Shown: piece by piece, positions 6,019-8,027 of the stretch | Position numbering within the stretch: position 1 is the first letter of the stretch | Layout: every line of letters begins with the position of its first letter | Source of the DNA: Chloroflexota bacterium | Lineage (GTDB): Bacteria > Chloroflexota > Dehalococcoidia > SM23-28-2 > RBG-16-64-32 | Assembly (NCBI GenBank): GCA_022563285.1 | Contig: JADFNQ010000053.1 | Span: 1-8,027, forward strand | Reading direction: 5' to 3' | Length of the DNA stretch: 8,027 bases | The notes under the pieces: generated by a model | Told to the model about the DNA's origin: nothing | Database searches by the model: none | The model's input: the letters and a program-made list of their open reading frames with translations, nothing else | Position numbers and translations under genes: made by a program

Positions 6019-8027
6019 CAGACGTCGCTTCCAGCCAGCCCGCGGTCTGCGCCGCCAGCTCCCGCAGGGGGACCTCGCGCACCTGGCAGGGCGGCAGGCT
6101 GTCCAGAAAGGCGGCGCCGTACGCCTTGCTCACGATCCGGCGGTCCAGCACCGCCACCACACCGCGGTCGCTCTTGCTGCGGATGAGCCGGCCGAACCCC
6201 TGCTTGAAGCGGAGCGCGGCCTGCGGCACCGCGTACTGGCTGAACGGGTCGTCGTACTCGGCGGAGCGGGCGGCGAACACCGGCTCCGTGGGCACGTTGA
6301 ACGGGAGCCGGGCGATGATCAGCAGCGACAGAGCCTCGCCGGCGATATCCACGCCCTCCCAGAAGCTGGCCGTCCCCAGCACAACGGCCCGCAGGTTGGA
6401 CTTCAGCGCCCGGATGAGCTGTCGCGGCGAGCCGTCTATCCCCTGGGCGAGGACGTCGATACCCTCCGCCTGCAGGGGATCGCGCGTCAGGGCGTGCACG
6501 GTACGCAGCGCCGAATGCGACGTGAACAGGGCCAGGGCACGTCCGCCGGCCGCCCGCGCCAGGTCGACGACGGCATGCGAAAGGGCGTCCGTGTAGTCCG
6601 GCTTGCCGGGCTCCGGCATATCGCTGGGCACCAGCAGCAGGGCCGCGCGCCGGTAGTCAAACGGCGAGTCCAGCAGCAGCTCGCCGGCATCCTCCATGCC
6701 CAGCCGCTCGCGCACGTAGTCGAAGCTCCCCTGAACGGCGAGGCTGGCGCCGGTGAGCACCACTGAGCGCCGGTCCTCGTACAGCCTCTCCCGCAGCGTC
6801 CCGTCCACCCGCAGCGGCGCCGAGGCCACCACCGGCGAGCCGTCGCGTCGGTCGTACTCCAGCCACACCACCCGCTGCGGGTCCTCGCTCTCGATTGCCG
6901 CCGCCAGCCCGTCGCGCAGCTCCTTCTCCTCCTGCATCAGCGCCCCCGCCTCGGCCCGGATTAGCTCCAGGCCGGGGAGGCTCACGTCGGCGTCGGCCAG
7001 CGCCTCCCCCAGCTCCTCCAGCAACGAGATGACGGTGCCCAGCGCCAGCCGCAGGTTCTCCCAGGCCATCTCCACCTGCGGCCAGTCCGGCTGCACCCGC
7101 ATTGCGCGGTTGATGAGGAGGGGCTGCTGCCCCCCGCCGGCGTCCGCGGCAGCGTGCTGCTTTAGGAACGACCCCACCTGCGCCGACATCTCCGCCACCC
7201 GCGGGCGAGCGGACGTGGCCGCCTGCGAGATCGCCTCAGCGATGCCAGTGAGCCGCCCGCCCGGGCCGAGGGCGGCGGCGCCCCCGCGCAGGGCGGTACG
7301 GACGTCACCCCGCAGCGCCTCGCTGCGGTCCAGCAGGTCCGTTATCACCCGTTCGCCCCCGCTGAAGCCGAACTGACGGGTGGCCTCGGCCTCCAGGTGG
7401 TGCGCCTCGTCGATGATGACGTTCTCATACGGCGGCAGTACGCGGCCGCCGTGGGCAATGTCCGAGAGGAGAAGGGCGTGGTTCACCACCACCAGGTGGG
7501 ACGCCTCGGCCTGCTTGCGTGCCCTCTGCAGGAAGCATGTCCCTTCAACCACGAACGGGCTGTTATCGGCGCTGCAATCGGCCCCCTCAGCGCAGAGACG
7601 GCGCCAGATCGCCTCCTCGCCCTGGGAGAGTCGCAGCTCCGAGCGGTCGCCGGTCTCCGTCTGGGTGAGCCAGATGAGGATGCGGGAGGCGATACGCGCC
7701 TCGTCGTCGCTGAGGTCGGTGCTGGCCCGCAGCGCCTGGAACCGTCGCAGGCAGAGGTAGTTGCGGCGACCCTTGAGCAGGCAGGCCCGGAAACCGCCGT
7801 CCGGGGGCAGGAGCGCCTCCAGGGCCGGGATGTCCTTCCCCGTGAGCTGCTCCTGGAGGTTGATCGTCGCCGTGGAGACGACGACGCGACTGCCGTTGGC
7901 CAGCGCGTGGACGGCGGCCGGGATCAGATAGGCCAGCGATTTGCCGATGCCGGTGCCCGCCTCCAGCAGCAGGCGGTTCCCCTCGTTGAGCGCCTGCGTT
8001 ACGGCGCGCAGGGCGGCCTGCTGCTGC
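5999..8027 (-). CDS. DinG/XPD-like ATP-dependent DNA helicase with iron-sulfur cluster, N-terminus cut
   Basis: The frame stays open to the end of the window, giving 675 residues without the true N-terminus. In order: a Gln-rich Q-motif-like start, Walker A EAGTGIGKS (22-30), candidate [4Fe-4S] ligands C92 (in KGRRNYLC), C145, C151 and C164 (in GTC), NHALL (182-186), the DEAH box (206-209), and motif VI QGFGRLIR (609-616). The Cys set between motifs I and II marks superfamily 2 XPD/DinG helicases, which unwind DNA 5' to 3' and act on R-loops, D-loops and forked structures in repair and replication. The family has versions with an N-terminal exonuclease domain; whether this protein has one cannot be seen. 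The spacing C-x52-C-x5-C-x12-C differs from E. coli DinG, so the second to fourth ligands are assigned by position only. A GTG at 7552 inside the frame is not the start, because motif I and the first Cys lie upstream. It is the first visible gene of the - strand run. Confidence 0.93.
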   Translation of the reverse strand, partial: QQQAALRAVTQALNEGNRLLLEAGTGIGKSLAYLIPAAVHALANGSRVVVSTATINLQEQLTGKDIPALEALLPPDGGFRACLLKGRRNYLCLRRFQALRASTDLSDDEARIASRILIWLTQTETGDRSELRLSQGEEAIWRRLCAEGADCSADNSPFVVEGTCFLQRARKQAEASHLVVVNHALLLSDIAHGGRVLPPYENVIIDEAHHLEAEATRQFGFSGGERVITDLLDRSEALRGDVRTALRGGAAALGPGGRLTGIAEAISQAATSARPRVAEMSAQVGSFLKQHAAADAGGGQQPLLINRAMRVQPDWPQVEMAWENLRLALGTVISLLEELGEALADADVSLPGLELIRAEAGALMQEEKELRDGLAAAIESEDPQRVVWLEYDRRDGSPVVASAPLRVDGTLRERLYEDRRSVVLTGASLAVQGSFDYVRERLGMEDAGELLLDSPFDYRRAALLLVPSDMPEPGKPDYTDALSHAVVDLARAAGGRALALFTSHSALRTVHALTRDPLQAEGIDVLAQGIDGSPRQLIRALKSNLRAVVLGTASFWEGVDIAGEALSLLIIARLPFNVPTEPVFAARSAEYDDPFSQYAVPQAALRFKQGFGRLIRSKSDRGVVAVLDRRIVSKAYGAAFLDSLPPCQVREVPLRELAAQTAGWLEATSDEATAS

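Noticed and set aside
5519..6766. A 415-codon open frame on the + strand
   Set aside because: It runs antisense across the GNAT and helicase genes, has Arg/Ser/Pro/His-rich composition typical of GC-rich shadow frames, and shows no recognisable domain.
6753..7376. A 207-codon Ser-rich open frame on the + strand
   Set aside because: It is antisense to the helicase between conserved motifs, and its Ser/Arg-rich composition reflects the opposite strand's codons.

Overview
The window is GC-rich, gene-dense bacterial DNA with seven genes and no tRNA, rRNA, CRISPR array or transposase. The codon usage, the spacing of the genes and a short dispersed-repeat relic inside a peptidase gene (5249-5273) are reminiscent of Chloroflexota (for example Dehalococcoidia-like or Thermomicrobia-like genomes). 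That taxonomic guess is an inference from general resemblance; no marker gene in the window settles it.

Left part, + strand: the C-terminal 274 residues of a class II tRNA nucleotidyltransferase (1-825, cut by the window edge), whose stop codon overlaps the start of a small eight-ligand zinc-finger protein with a PHD-like Cys4-His-Cys3 order (825-1094). These two converge on the rest of the window.

Right part, - strand, reading from 8027 down to 1135: a DinG/XPD-type iron-sulfur helicase (8027-5999, N-terminus cut), a GNAT acetyltransferase overlapping it by 20 bases, an M20 family metallopeptidase 32 bases further on, a [2Fe-2S] ferredoxin-class III nucleotide cyclase fusion 43 bases further on, and, after a 258-base non-coding gap, a Rieske [2Fe-2S] protein with a ~470-residue C-terminal domain of unknown function. 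The first four could be one transcript. A perfect TATAAT at the peptidase stop codon may give the cyclase its own promoter.

The most interesting part is 1135-4032. The cyclase carries an N-terminal ferredoxin-like cluster, so its activity may respond to redox state. The only sizeable intergenic gap in the window lies directly downstream of it, and it holds two sites matching the CRP consensus TGTGA-N6-TCACA at 9 of 10 positions. Their centres are exactly 105 bp apart, and the nearer one is 41.5 bp upstream of the start predicted from an extended -10 element. Both would act on the Rieske gene. The proposed circuit is: redox signal, ferredoxin-cyclase, cyclic nucleotide, CRP-family regulator, Rieske protein. 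The sites and domains are visible in the sequence; the circuit is inference.
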